Shown here piece by piece: positions 35,803 to 44,792 of a stretch of DNA of 64,000 nt. Source of the stretch: Paroceanicella profunda (GTDB lineage: Bacteria; Pseudomonadota; Alphaproteobacteria; Rhodobacterales; Rhodobacteraceae). The stretch lies in assembly GCF_005887635.2 (NCBI RefSeq), contig NZ_CP040824.1:1-64000 (forward strand). The letters run 5' to 3'. The first letter of the stretch is position 1; the number at the start of each line of letters is the position of its first letter. Below the pieces are notes generated by a model. That model saw nothing but the letters and a program-made list of their open reading frames with translations. It was not told the DNA's origin and made no database searches. Both the position numbers and the translations under genes were made by a program.

Positions 35803-37316
35803 CCATGTCCCCCGACGACCCCCGCGCCTCCGACACCTCGCGCTTCCCCGATCCCACCTATGTGGAGACGGTGCTGCGCCCGCTGTTCGACGGAGCGAAG
35901 ACCCACCACGCGGAGGGGTTCCGCCGCATCGACCGCGCGCATCTGGTGATGCTGGCGGAGACCGGCATCCTGGACCCCGGCGTGGCCGGCCGCATCGCCC
36001 GCGCCCTCAGGGCCATCGACGCCGAGACCACCCCCGCCGCCCTGCGCTACACCGGGGAGGTGGAGGATTTCTTCTTCCACATCGAGCGGGAGCTGAAGGC
36101 CCGCCTCGGGCCCGATGACGGCGGCCGCCTGCACACCGCGCGCTCACGCAACGACATCGACCACACCCTGTTCAAGCTCGGCCTGAAGGCCCGGCTGGAC
36201 GCGCTGATGGCCGAGGCGCGCGCCCTGCTGATGGCGATGATCGCCACCGCCCGGCGCGAATCCGCCACCCTCATCGTGGCCTATACCCACGGCCAGCCGG
36301 CGCAGCCGACCACCTTCGGCCATTACCTCTGCGCGGCTGTCGAGGTGCTGATCCGCGACATCGAACGGCTGGAGGCGGCGCGCGCCACAGTGGACCTGTG
36401 TTCCATGGGCGCGGCCGCCATCACCACCACCGGTTTCCCGATCGACCGGGCCCGGGTGGCGCATTTGCTGGGCTTCGCCGCCCCGCAGCGCAATTCCTAC
36501 GGCTGCATCGCGGCGGTGGACTACATCACCGCAAGCTACAGCGCTCTGGAACTCACCTTCCTGCACCTCGGCCGGCTGATCCAGGATTTCCAGGTCTGGT
36601 CCGCCTTCGAAGTGGGGCAGATCTACGTGCCGGACGCCTTCGTGCAGATCTCCTCGATCATGCCGCAGAAGCGCAACCCTGTGCCCATCGAGCACATGCG
36701 CCACCTCGCCAGCCAGAGCGTGGGCCACGCCCGCACCATGCGCGACATCATGCACAACACGCCGTTCACCGACATGAACGACAGCGAGGGCGAGAGCCAG
36801 TCCGCCGGCTACGCCGCCTTTGACAGCGGCGGCCGCGTTCTGCGCCTGGCCGCGGCCTTCATCCTGGCCCTGCGCATCGACGGCGCCCGGGTGGCGCAGA
36901 ACATCCGCCGCTCCTGCATCACCATCACCGAACTGGCCGACACGCTGGTGCGCAGCGAGGGCCTCTCCTTCCGCCAGGCGCACGAGATCGCGGCGGAGGT
37001 GGCGCGCGCCGTCACCGCGGCGGGGGGCGACCTGCCCTCCGGCTACGCCCCCTTCCGCGCCGCCTATGCCGCGGCCACCGGGCGGCAGACCGCCCTTACC
37101 CCGGAGGCCTTCGCCGAAATCGTCTCGCCGGAATACTTCGTGTCGGTGCGCGACAGGTTCGGCGGCCCGGGCCCCGGTGCGATGGCCGACGCCCTCGCCG
37201 CCTGCGAGGCGCAGTCCCACGCCTTCATCACCCGCGCCGAGGCGCGTGCCGCGCGCGAAGCCGCCGCGGCCGCCGAACTGGCCGCGCGGTTCACCGACCT
37301 GCTGGAGACCCCCTGA
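35799..37316 (+). CDS. Argininosuccinate lyase-like (fumarase/aspartase superfamily) C-N lyase
   Basis: This 505-residue lyase removes fumarate, or a similar acid, from an N-(dicarboxyethyl) compound by beta-elimination. It keeps the ArgH-type [38 protein letters not shown] and catalytic loop [17 protein letters not shown]. It departs from true ArgH: the N-terminus lacks the usual WGGRF, THLQ is THGQ, and KKNPD is KRNPV. Its position inside an ABC importer operon with a sugar kinase and NagB argues against arginine synthesis. EDDS lyase shows that this family can act on other aminodicarboxylates. It overlaps the upstream permease by four bases. Confidence 0.85.
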   Translation: MTMSPDDPRASDTSRFPDPTYVETVLRPLFDGAKTHHAEGFRRIDRAHLVMLAETGILDPGVAGRIARALRAIDAETTPAALRYTGEVEDFFFHIERELKARLGPDDGGRLHTARSRNDIDHTLFKLGLKARLDALMAEARALLMAMIATARRESATLIVAYTHGQPAQPTTFGHYLCAAVEVLIRDIERLEAARATVDLCSMGAAAITTTGFPIDRARVAHLLGFAAPQRNSYGCIAAVDYITASYSALELTFLHLGRLIQDFQVWSAFEVGQIYVPDAFVQISSIMPQKRNPVPIEHMRHLASQSVGHARTMRDIMHNTPFTDMNDSEGESQSAGYAAFDSGGRVLRLAAAFILALRIDGARVAQNIRRSCITITELADTLVRSEGLSFRQAHEIAAEVARAVTAAGGDLPSGYAPFRAAYAAATGRQTALTPEAFAEIVSPEYFVSVRDRFGGPGPGAMADALAACEAQSHAFITRAEARAAREAAAAAELAARFTDLLETP

Positions 37317-38530
37317 TGGCCACCATCGAGCTGAAGACCCTGGTGAAATCCTACGGGGGCGCCGACGTGATCCACGGCATCGACCTCACGGTGGCGGACG
37401 GCGAATTCGTGGTGTTCGTCGGGCCCTCGGGCTGCGGAAAATCCACCACGCTGCGGATGATCGCCGGGCTGGAGGAAGTGTCGGGCGGCGAGATCCGCAT
37501 CGGCGGCCGGCTGGTGAACGAGGTGGACCCGAAGCAGCGCAACATCGCCATGGTGTTCCAGAACTACGCCATCTATCCGCACATGAGCGTGCGCCAGAAC
37601 ATCGCCTTCGGCCTCTACACCTCGAAGCTCGGCAAGGCGGAGAAGGCCGCGCGCGTGGAGGAGGCCGCCCGGATGCTGGACCTCACCCACCTGCTGGAGC
37701 GCCGGCCCTCCGCGCTCTCGGGCGGGCAGCGCCAGCGCGTGGCGATCGGCCGGGCAATGGTGCGCGACCCGGCCGCCTTCCTGTTCGACGAGCCGCTCTC
37801 GAACCTCGACGCCCAGCTGCGCGCCCAGATGCGCATCGAGATCAAGGCCCTGCACCGGCGCCTGGGCACCACCATCGCCTATGTCACCCATGATCAGGTC
37901 GAGGCGATGACCATGGCCGACCGCATCGTGGTGATGAAGGCCGGGCGCATCCTGCAGGCCGGCGCGCCGATGGACATCTACGACAGCCCGGTGGACGTGT
38001 TCACCGCCCGCTTCATCGGAACCCCCTCGATGAACGTGTTCCCGGCGCGCGAGGAGGGCGGAGCCCTCGCCGCCGCCGGCCCCGGCGCCTCGCTCCTCGC
38101 CGGAGTGCGCCCGCATGACCTGGTGGTGCGCGCGAGCACCGCGCAAGCCGCCGGCCCCGGGGCGGGCGCGGGACCGGGCGGCCAAGGGCACATCGGTACG
38201 GGCCCAGTCGCATCTGGCGGACATGCCGTGGGGGCCCCGAGCGAAGCCGCGCGGACGGGCGCGCCGCAAGGCATCCCTGCGCGCGCCGAACCCAGCGCCT
38301 CCGCGCCGAGTCAGGGGCCGGCGGCCCTCACCCTCACCGGAACCGTCACCGCGGTGGAGCCGCTCGGCCCCGAAACCCTGGTGCATTTCACCGGCCCCGC
38401 CGGGCCGCTGATCGCCACGGCCGCCGCACGGCTGATCCCGGAGATCGGCTCCGAGATCACCGCCAGTGCCGCGCCCGGAACGGTGCTGCTCTTCGACCCC
38501 GCCACCGAGAAGGCCATGGGCCGGCGCTGA
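37316..38530 (+). CDS. ABC transporter ATP-binding protein (MsmK/UgpC type) with low-complexity insertion
   Basis: This 404-residue ATPase powers the importer. It has Walker [11 protein letters not shown], the Q-loop [10 protein letters not shown], signature [14 protein letters not shown], Walker [13 protein letters not shown] and the H-loop VTHDQ. The C-terminal TOBE region is interrupted by about 55 Gly/Ala/Pro-rich residues (about 281-336) before [20 protein letters not shown] resumes. Homologues are about 360 residues, which matches the size of the insertion. The stop overlaps the kinase start as TGATG. Confidence 0.94.
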   Translation: MATIELKTLVKSYGGADVIHGIDLTVADGEFVVFVGPSGCGKSTTLRMIAGLEEVSGGEIRIGGRLVNEVDPKQRNIAMVFQNYAIYPHMSVRQNIAFGLYTSKLGKAEKAARVEEAARMLDLTHLLERRPSALSGGQRQRVAIGRAMVRDPAAFLFDEPLSNLDAQLRAQMRIEIKALHRRLGTTIAYVTHDQVEAMTMADRIVVMKAGRILQAGAPMDIYDSPVDVFTARFIGTPSMNVFPAREEGGALAAAGPGASLLAGVRPHDLVVRASTAQAAGPGAGAGPGGQGHIGTGPVASGGHAVGAPSEAARTGAPQGIPARAEPSASAPSQGPAALTLTGTVTAVEPLGPETLVHFTGPAGPLIATAAARLIPEIGSEITASAAPGTVLLFDPATEKAMGRR

Positions 38531-39741
38531 TGGAACACCTCACCACAGCTCCCGGCGGCGCGGCGGGGTCCCTCTCCGCGCCGGCGCGCCAGGCCCTGGC
38601 CCGGCTCCTCGCCGAGCGCCCGGGCGCCGGGGACACCGCCGCGCCAACGCCGGGCGCCGCCCCCGAACCGGACCGCCCGGCAAACGGCCGCGGCGCGGAC
38701 CCGATTCCGACGGGGGAGCATCCGGCCGGCCGGCCCGCGCGCGCCACGCCTCCCGCCGGGCGAGCGGGCACGGTCGCCGCGGAACTCGCGCAAGCCGGCT
38801 GGACCGGGCCGCAGGGCGGCCTGCGCCCGGAAGCGGCCCTGCTCTTCGGCTGCGACGTGGGCGGCACCAAGACGCAATCCGTTCTCGCGACCCTCGACGG
38901 CCGGGTGCTGGCCGAGATCCGCGAGCAGACCGACCCGGCCGGCGGCACCGCGGTGCTCGACCAGATCGCCCGGCATTGGCGCGAACTGGCGTCCGAACAG
39001 GGCCCGGTGGCGGCCGCCGGCATCGGCCTGCCCGGCACGGTGCACCCGCGCAGCGGCCAGCTCTCGCGCGCGCCGAACCTCGCCGGTCTCGCCGGGCAGG
39101 ACATGCGCACCGTCCTCGCGGACCGGCTGGGCGTGCCGGTCGCGGTGGAAAACGACGTGAACCTCGCGGCCCTGGGGGAGGGCTGGCTGGGCGACGGACG
39201 GGGCGCCGGCAGCTTTCTCTTCGTCGCCCTCGGCACCGGCATCGGCATGGGGGCCCTGGTCGAGGGCACCCTGTTGCGCGGCGCCCATGGCGCTGCCGGC
39301 GAGATCGCCGCCCTGCCGATCGGCGCGGATGCGTTCGACCCCGCCACCTTCGCCACCGGGGCGCTTGAAAGCGTGGTCTCCACCGAGGCGCTGCTCGCGG
39401 ATTACCGCCGGCTCGGCGGAGAGGGACGCGGCAGCCTGCGCGAGCTGTTCCGCGCCCAGGCCCCCGACCCGGCCCTCGCCCGGGTGATGGACCGGCTCGC
39501 CGGCCGCGTCGCCCTGGCCGTGCTCGCCATGACGGCGGTGCTGGACCCGGAGCGCATCATCTTCGGCGGCGGCATCGGCTCGCGCCCGGAACTGCTGGCG
39601 CGCATCCGCGCTCGGACCGCAGACTGCATGGACACCCCGCCGGACTGCCGGATCAGCGCGTTGGGAAACCGCGCCGGGGTGATCGGCGCCATCCGCGCCG
39701 CCCGCCTGGCCCTCGCATCCGCGCTGGAGATCCGCCCATGA
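38530..39741 (+). CDS. ROK-family sugar kinase with a disordered N-terminal extension
   Basis: This 403-residue protein has a ROK kinase domain from about residue 103: FGCDVGGTKTQSV (ATP), GIGLPGTVHPRSG, VAVENDVNLAALGEG with the catalytic Asp, and ALGTGIGMGALVEG. The cysteine zinc motif of most ROK proteins is absent. Residues 1-100 contain two short helical pieces split by a Pro/Ala-rich stretch (about 31-87) and could be the remains of a winged helix. In this operon it probably phosphorylates a hexose or hexosamine released by the lyase. It overlaps nagB as ATGA. Confidence 0.87.
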   Translation: MEHLTTAPGGAAGSLSAPARQALARLLAERPGAGDTAAPTPGAAPEPDRPANGRGADPIPTGEHPAGRPARATPPAGRAGTVAAELAQAGWTGPQGGLRPEAALLFGCDVGGTKTQSVLATLDGRVLAEIREQTDPAGGTAVLDQIARHWRELASEQGPVAAAGIGLPGTVHPRSGQLSRAPNLAGLAGQDMRTVLADRLGVPVAVENDVNLAALGEGWLGDGRGAGSFLFVALGTGIGMGALVEGTLLRGAHGAAGEIAALPIGADAFDPATFATGALESVVSTEALLADYRRLGGEGRGSLRELFRAQAPDPALARVMDRLAGRVALAVLAMTAVLDPERIIFGGGIGSRPELLARIRARTADCMDTPPDCRISALGNRAGVIGAIRAARLALASALEIRP

Positions 39742-40487
39742 GCCTCGTCCACCACAGTGTCACCCTCGTGGTGCTGCAGGAGCCGGAGATCGTGGCCGCC
39801 GAGGCCGCGGCCCGCATCGCCGCGGAGATCCGCGCGCAGCCCGACGCGGTGCTCGGGCTCGCCACCGGGCGCACGCCGCTCACCGTCTACGCCCGGCTGG
39901 GCGCGATGCATCGCGAGACCGGCCTCTCCTTCCGGCAGGTGACCAGCTTCAACCTGGACGAATATCGCGGGCTCGGACCCTCCGACCCGACGAGCTTCGC
40001 CGCCTACATGCAGCGCGAGCTGTTCGGGCGCGTGGACATCTGTGCGGACCGGGCGCATCTCCCCGACGGCCTCATGCCACCGCAGCAGGCCGCGGAGCGC
40101 TACGAGGCGATGATCCGCGCCGCGGGCGGCATCGGGCTGCAGCTGCTCGGCATCGGCAACAACGGCCATATCGCCTTCAACGAGCCCGGGTCCGACTTCG
40201 CCAGCCGGACGCGCGAGGTCACCCTCTCCGAAGCGACCCGCAACGCCAATGCGCCGGACTTCCCGCCCGGCGCCCTGCTGCCCGAGACGGCCCTCACCAT
40301 GGGCATCGGCACCATTCTGGAAGCGCGCGAACTGCTTCTGCTCGCCATCGGCGCGCGCAAGGCCGACGCGCTGGCCAACGCGCTGGACAAGCCACCCTCA
40401 CCGGACTGCCCGGCCTCCGCACTCCAGCTCCACCCGCGCGTCACGGTGCTCTGCGACCGCGCAGCCGCACGGCGCCTCGGGGCCTGA
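39738..40487 (+). CDS. nagB: Glucosamine-6-phosphate deaminase
   Basis: This 249-residue enzyme converts glucosamine-6-phosphate to fructose-6-phosphate and ammonia. LGLATGRTPLTVYARL is the phosphate loop, FNLDEYRG contains the catalytic Asp and GIGNNGHIAFNEPGSDFASR has the His and Glu of the ring-opening relay. The Asp of the E. coli NDGHI motif is Asn here, as I recall for Bacillus-type enzymes. It is the last gene of the operon and fixes the end product of the pathway at glycolysis. Confidence 0.93.
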   Translation: MSLVHHSVTLVVLQEPEIVAAEAAARIAAEIRAQPDAVLGLATGRTPLTVYARLGAMHRETGLSFRQVTSFNLDEYRGLGPSDPTSFAAYMQRELFGRVDICADRAHLPDGLMPPQQAAERYEAMIRAAGGIGLQLLGIGNNGHIAFNEPGSDFASRTREVTLSEATRNANAPDFPPGALLPETALTMGIGTILEARELLLLAIGARKADALANALDKPPSPDCPASALQLHPRVTVLCDRAAARRLGA

Positions 40488-41111
40488 TGGGGACATCTCC
40501 CAGGCTTCCGGGGGTCATGCGTGCAGGGGTTCTGGTGGCCTATCATAATACGTAGAAGACTGATTATGTTACTTACATGATCAGAGGCCGCATGAGCCAC
40601 GGCCGCTCCCAAGTCCTGGCAGCCGGGAAGCCAGTTGGCCCGGCGCCGCCTTCATCCCCGGCGGACAACGACCGAATCCCTGTGGGCCCGACAGATGGAG
40701 GCGGGCGAGGCAGAATCGATTTCCTCACCGTGAAGATCGGCATCCACAGAGGCGGAACGATGGCGCAAAAGGCGCGGTGATCGCCCACGATGCTCGATTT
40801 CTCTTTATATATCATAATGTTATGGATCTTTTATCCCACATTGGATTAAGCGCGCCCCATTCGTCGCGATACGGGCCAACGTGCAGAAACACGGAATTTC
40901 TTGCCTTAGGCGTGCTATTCGCTGCAATATGCCTCCGAAACCAATGCATAAGGGGTCGTAGTCGACCTCAGAGGCAGGCAGACAGGCACGCGCATTGTCG
41001 GAAACGGCCCACCGGGCTGGTCCGATCCCCCGCATTTTAGGCAATGCGGGCAGCGGGTCTGTGATCAGAAACGACGAGCGGTGAGCACCATGACCTGACA
41101 CCCTTTGGCCC
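40488..41111. other. AT-rich candidate origin region upstream of rep
   Basis: No gene is supported. The segment 40,790-40,860 is one of the most AT-rich in the window (TTTATATATCATAATGTTAT), followed by TTATCCCACA at 40831-40840, one base longer than a DnaA box. CCCGCATT at 41029-41036 pairs with AATGCGGG at 41043-41050 as a tight hairpin. With rep-parAB directly downstream, this is the best candidate for the replicon origin, but I see no iterons. Confidence 0.45.
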
Positions 41112-41189
41112 GAAACGAAAGACGCCGCGCGGCTGCAACCACGCGGCGTCTCGTGAAACGAACAGCATCCTGAACCGTCCGCGTCTTCC
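41112..41189 (-). ncRNA. Candidate antisense (counter-transcribed) RNA in the rep leader
   Basis: On the minus strand, TTGCGG (41224-41219) and TATCGT (41201-41196) are separated by exactly 17 bases. About 80 bases downstream is a strong hairpin, GACGCCGCG (41121-41129) with CGCGGCGTC (41142-41150), extended by ACGA/TCGT and followed on this strand by the T-rich tail TTTCGTTTCG. The result would be a short RNA complementary to the rep mRNA leader, as in copy-number control of repABC plasmids. This is a structural prediction only. Confidence 0.5.
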
Positions 41190-41252
41190 AAGGTGACGAT
41201 AGCAGGATGCCTTTGCTCCCGCAAGCCTCGCGCTGCGGAGGATGGGAAAGCT

Positions 41253-42254
41253 ATGCCCGAGACCCTGGAATTCGACCCCTCTGAGGGCTTCGTCGCCCTG
41301 CCCGTGCGCATTCTGGAGATCGAGATGTCTCCCGGCGCGTTCCGCACGCTCACCGAATTGTGCCGCATGGCCAACCTCGACGGCTTCTGCTGGCCATCGC
41401 TGGAACAGCTCAGCGCGCGCCTCTCCCGGTCACGGTCTGCAATTTCCGGCTACGTGAAGGAGCTGCGCGAGATCGGCCTCATCGACACGATCAACCAGAA
41501 GATGGCGAACGGCTACAACTACCGCCTGAAATTTCTTGTCACGTTCTGGGCCGCCTGGCGCGCTTCCCTCTCCGCCGCGCGCCCTCCCGAACGGCGCACG
41601 GAGGGCGTGCGATCCGTTTCACCGCCTGAACGCCGTGTTCAGTCAGGTGCACGCCGAGTAAACTCTAAAAATCATATCCCTGAAAACCACCCACGCGCAC
41701 CCGGATTGGATGCGCGAGTGGTGGAGGGTGCCCTCGAGAAGTGGGCAAGTTTGACCCGGGGTCAGCCCTATGGAAGCTATGCCGGGAAGGTTCCGGCCAG
41801 CCTCGTTCAGGAGACCACTGATATCCTTGCCTCTGCTGGTCCGGACGAGCCGGCACTAATATCCGCGGATATAACTCGGAGATTGACCGAGATCTGGTCC
41901 GCCCTCGGCGTTTCGCCATCTCCTTCTGAGCTCAGCGAACAGGCGAACCTCCTCTCCGCAGGTGACCGCACCGAGACCGCTATGGCTGCCCTCGCCTCAC
42001 GGATAGCGGACGGATGGCAGCGCCATTGGCGCAAGCCCCCTACCCCGCTGCAATTCGAGGGTTTCGTTAAGGCGGCGCGGGCGGAAAACCCGGTGCGGGC
42101 TCGGCTCACCTTGTTGAAAATGCACCTCCGGCAATGGGCTCACGTGCAAAACAGGTTGCCAAAGCCGGCATTGTCCAACAGTTTGGCCCCGAGAGGCACT
42201 CTTGCCTTTGACAACAGGGCCACGGCATCGCCCTCTTCATATCCGCGGATATAA
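41253..42254 (+). CDS. Plasmid-type replication initiator with N-terminal helix-turn-helix
   Basis: This 333-residue protein opens LEFDPSEGFVALPVRILEIE and has a helix-turn-helix around residues 45-85 (CWPSLEQLSARLSRSRSAIS, GYVKELREIGLI). The middle is basic and Pro/Arg-rich and the rest is helical. The architecture and its place just before parA-parB resemble solitary replicases of Rhodobacterales extrachromosomal elements; I cannot assign the exact compatibility type. GGAGG lies 11 bases before ATG 41253; an in-frame GTG at 41193 would add 20 residues. It has more AT-rich codons than its neighbours, contains one copy of the 14-bp palindrome and ends in another. Confidence 0.7.
   Translation: MPETLEFDPSEGFVALPVRILEIEMSPGAFRTLTELCRMANLDGFCWPSLEQLSARLSRSRSAISGYVKELREIGLIDTINQKMANGYNYRLKFLVTFWAAWRASLSAARPPERRTEGVRSVSPPERRVQSGARRVNSKNHIPENHPRAPGLDARVVEGALEKWASLTRGQPYGSYAGKVPASLVQETTDILASAGPDEPALISADITRRLTEIWSALGVSPSPSELSEQANLLSAGDRTETAMAALASRIADGWQRHWRKPPTPLQFEGFVKAARAENPVRARLTLLKMHLRQWAHVQNRLPKPALSNSLAPRGTLAFDNRATASPSSYPRI
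41859..41872. promoter_or_regulatory. 14-bp palindrome ATATCCGCGGATAT inside rep
   Basis: A perfect inverted repeat within the rep coding sequence, identical to the site before parA at 42239-42252. Likely a ParB (parS) or ParA/Rep binding site. Confidence 0.65.
42239..42252. promoter_or_regulatory. 14-bp palindrome ATATCCGCGGATAT at the rep/parA junction
   Basis: The second exact copy covers the end of rep and ends four bases before the parA ATG. A protein bound here could both mark the partition site and repress parAB. Confidence 0.7.
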
Positions 42255-42256
42255 CC

Positions 42257-43588
42257 ATGGCATACGGGCAATTCGAGCAGTTCATCCGCAACATGACGCG
42301 AGTGATGGGCGCCGTGAACACCAGGCTGCAGCGCGATCTCACGCTGCGCACCCGGGTGTCCCGCCGCTTTTCCATGACGGAAGTCTCCGAGCTTCTCAAC
42401 GTCGACGTGACCTACCTCGCCCGGGTTTCCTCGGATGAGCCGGTGTTTCCCGAAGGCCAGCGCACCGGACGGGAGCGGACATTCTCCCCCTCGGAGATCA
42501 TGCTGATCCGGGCGCTGATCGGGTCGAACCCCGGGGCCAAGCGCCAGCACTCCTTCTGGCGCAAGCCGGGAGACCCTGTCCGCGTGGTGACCTTCGGCGC
42601 GCAGAAGGGGGGCACCGGGAAGTCGCTCAGTGCCGCGCATTTCGCGCAATACGTGAACCTGTTCTACGGCCTCCGCGTGGGGGTGATCGACGCGGATCCC
42701 CAGGCCACCGTCAGCCTCTACTTCGCGGATGAGACCCTGCCCCTCTTCAAGCCCGACACCCCTACCCTCGCGGATTTCATGGGCGTGGATGACCCCGGCG
42801 CCCAAGAGCTTGTGCCACGCACGGCCCGGGAACTGGACGCGATCTGGCAGCGAACCCCCTGGCCCGGCATCAAGCTCATCCCAGGCGGCGCGAACATCCA
42901 GAACGGTGATATCAGCCTGTTCTTCCTGTCGCGCACCTCGCAGGTGCCGGTCTATCGCATCCTGCGCAAGGCGATCGAGGAATGGGACGCAGGCAACGGC
43001 CCGCGCACCACGGTCGACATGCTGCGCAACGCCTCCGGCGCGTTCAACATGGAGGCCTATGCGCGCGCGCTGGACGAGACGGTGGATCTCATCGTCATCG
43101 ACCAGCAACCTTCCCTCACGCTGATGCAGCTCAACGGGCTCATCGCCGCGGACAGCGTGGTGATTCCGCAGACGATGAAGGGCTTCGACCTTGCAACGCT
43201 CGCCACCTATGTTTCCAATATCGGCGAGTATCTGGAGTTCATCATGGGGTTTGAGGCCGACATCGAGATCGGGCGTGGCGAGCATGTCGTGCTTCCCACC
43301 ATCGTGCAGGAGCAGAACACCCAGGATACCGACCAGATCGTGGATCTTTATCGCCGGGCCCCGCGCGAGATCCTGCAGGTGTGGTACAACCGATCTGACG
43401 CGATTGCGAATGCCGCCGAGGAGTACAAGAGCATTTACGAATACCTTCCGCCGAAAACGCGGCGCGCCTCGGCGCGGGCGTTCATGGCCAATGCCAATGC
43501 GGTCAACGATGCGCTGGTGCAGCGGATCTGCCCGGATCTGCCGCCACGGGAATTCGCAAAGGCCTTCATAGAGGAGCGCTGGGGCTGA
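42257..43588 (+). CDS. parA: ParA/RepA-type partition ATPase
   Basis: This 443-residue ATPase drives plasmid segregation. A helix-turn-helix (FSMTEVSELLNVDVTYLARV, residues 38-57) precedes the deviant Walker A GAQKGGTGKSLSA, IDADPQATVSLYFA (A') and the Walker B VDLIVIDQQPS. The N-terminal DNA-binding part is typical of type Ia ParA proteins that also autoregulate. The gene starts two bases after the rep stop, inside the palindrome-marked junction, and is one base from parB. Confidence 0.93.
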   Translation: MAYGQFEQFIRNMTRVMGAVNTRLQRDLTLRTRVSRRFSMTEVSELLNVDVTYLARVSSDEPVFPEGQRTGRERTFSPSEIMLIRALIGSNPGAKRQHSFWRKPGDPVRVVTFGAQKGGTGKSLSAAHFAQYVNLFYGLRVGVIDADPQATVSLYFADETLPLFKPDTPTLADFMGVDDPGAQELVPRTARELDAIWQRTPWPGIKLIPGGANIQNGDISLFFLSRTSQVPVYRILRKAIEEWDAGNGPRTTVDMLRNASGAFNMEAYARALDETVDLIVIDQQPSLTLMQLNGLIAADSVVIPQTMKGFDLATLATYVSNIGEYLEFIMGFEADIEIGRGEHVVLPTIVQEQNTQDTDQIVDLYRRAPREILQVWYNRSDAIANAAEEYKSIYEYLPPKTRRASARAFMANANAVNDALVQRICPDLPPREFAKAFIEERWG

Positions 43589-43589
43589 C

Positions 43590-44504
43590 ATGCCACGCAA
43601 ACGCAAGCTGGATGCTACCATTCCCGAAGACCACGCCACCCCCCTGCCCGAGGACACGCCGCGCGGCGCCATGGGCGGCATGTGGGCCGGTTCCGCGATG
43701 AACCTGCTGCGCAAACGCATCGAGACCACGCATGGCTCTCTGGTCGAAGGCATCCTGAACGGCACCGTGGCGCTGGAACTGTCGCCCGAGCAGATCGAGG
43801 ACGTCGCCGGTTCCGACCGTGTCGGAGACTGGGCCGGAGACGAGGCCTTCGACGCGCTTGTCGCCAACATGAAGCGCCGGGGCCAGACCCAGCCCATCCG
43901 GGTGCGGCCCCGCGATCCGGATTGGAGCCCGGACGCGGACGATCCGCTGCGCACCGGTGACGTGTTCGTGGTGCAGTCCGGCAGGCGGCGGATCGAGGCG
44001 TGCCGGCGGCTGGGACGAAAGGTGATCGCGATCCTCTCCACCGAGCGGGGCGATGCCGCCCTCGCCGACCTGGAGGAGCGCTTCCACGAGAACACCATGC
44101 GCCAGAATCTCAGCGGCTTCGAGGAACTGCTTTCGGTCGGTCTGATCGCGGAGAGCCTGAGGGACCTGTCGCAGGAGGACATCGCCGGGCGGCTGGGCGT
44201 GTCGCAGAATGACATCTCGCTCGGCCTCTCCTGTGTCAATCTGCGAGACCGCATTCTCGCCGAGGTCGATGTGGCCACCACGCCGAAGCGGGCTTATCGG
44301 GCGATCATCCCTCGGCTGAGGCGCGGGGAAAGCCTGGCGCCGCCCCCCACGCCTCAGGGGGCGAAGGGTGCCTTCACCGCCGGTGGGCTGCGGGTGGAGG
44401 TGGAAAGCGCGAAATCCGGCCTGGTGTTGAAGGTGCGCGGCGCACAGCTTCCGGAAAGAGATCTGGACAGGCTGGCCGAGCGCGTGGCGCAGCTGTTCAG
44501 GTAG
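43590..44504 (+). CDS. parB: ParB/RepB-type partition protein
   Basis: This 304-residue DNA-binding protein loads at the partition site. It has the ParB N-terminal region (VRPRDPDWSPDADDP, SGRRRIEACRRLGRKVIAIL), the CTP/arginine-type segment FHENTMRQNLSGFEELLSVG and the helix-turn-helix LSQEDIAGRLGVSQNDISLG. A basic C-terminal part would dimerise. It follows parA by one base and ends in a strong hairpin. The likely DNA targets are the two identical palindromes upstream. Confidence 0.93.
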   Translation: MPRKRKLDATIPEDHATPLPEDTPRGAMGGMWAGSAMNLLRKRIETTHGSLVEGILNGTVALELSPEQIEDVAGSDRVGDWAGDEAFDALVANMKRRGQTQPIRVRPRDPDWSPDADDPLRTGDVFVVQSGRRRIEACRRLGRKVIAILSTERGDAALADLEERFHENTMRQNLSGFEELLSVGLIAESLRDLSQEDIAGRLGVSQNDISLGLSCVNLRDRILAEVDVATTPKRAYRAIIPRLRRGESLAPPPTPQGAKGAFTAGGLRVEVESAKSGLVLKVRGAQLPERDLDRLAERVAQLFR

Positions 44505-44506
44505 CG

Positions 44507-44539
44507 GCGTGGGGCAGGCGGCCACCCTGCCCCGCACGC
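44507..44539 (+). terminator. Terminator hairpin after parB
   Basis: GCGTGGGGCAGG at 44507-44518 pairs with CCTGCCCCGCACGC at 44526-44539 with one bulged base, three bases past the parB stop. Confidence 0.65.
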
Positions 44540-44746
44540 GGACAGATGATCCGTGCTGACAAGAATCCCCATGTGCCGCGCAAAAGTGGCGAAAAATGCG
44601 CGTTAAGCGACACCGCTCTGGAGATGACTGACATAACACCGCCTGCCATGAAACTCTGCGCATGTGCCCCCTGTCCCAGAGCAGAGCGCCCTGCCCCGTC
44701 CGGCCACAAGAAGCGACCCCAGGGCCGGGACTCCGTCGGGATGACT

Positions 44747-44755
44747 TGCTATAGT
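44747..44755 (+). promoter_or_regulatory. Extended -10 promoter of the sensor kinase gene
   Basis: TGCTATAGT matches the extended -10 form TGnTATAAT, 38 bases before the kinase start codon. No good -35 is seen, as expected for an extended -10 promoter. The remaining DNA between parB and here shows no gene. Confidence 0.5.
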
Positions 44756-44792
44756 TTCCGTTCACCTGTGCAATCCGGAGATCAGGAGCATC

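Noticed and set aside
40831..40840. DnaA box
   Set aside because: TTATCCCACA has one extra base compared with TTATCCACA and is single, so it is mentioned only as part of the origin candidate.
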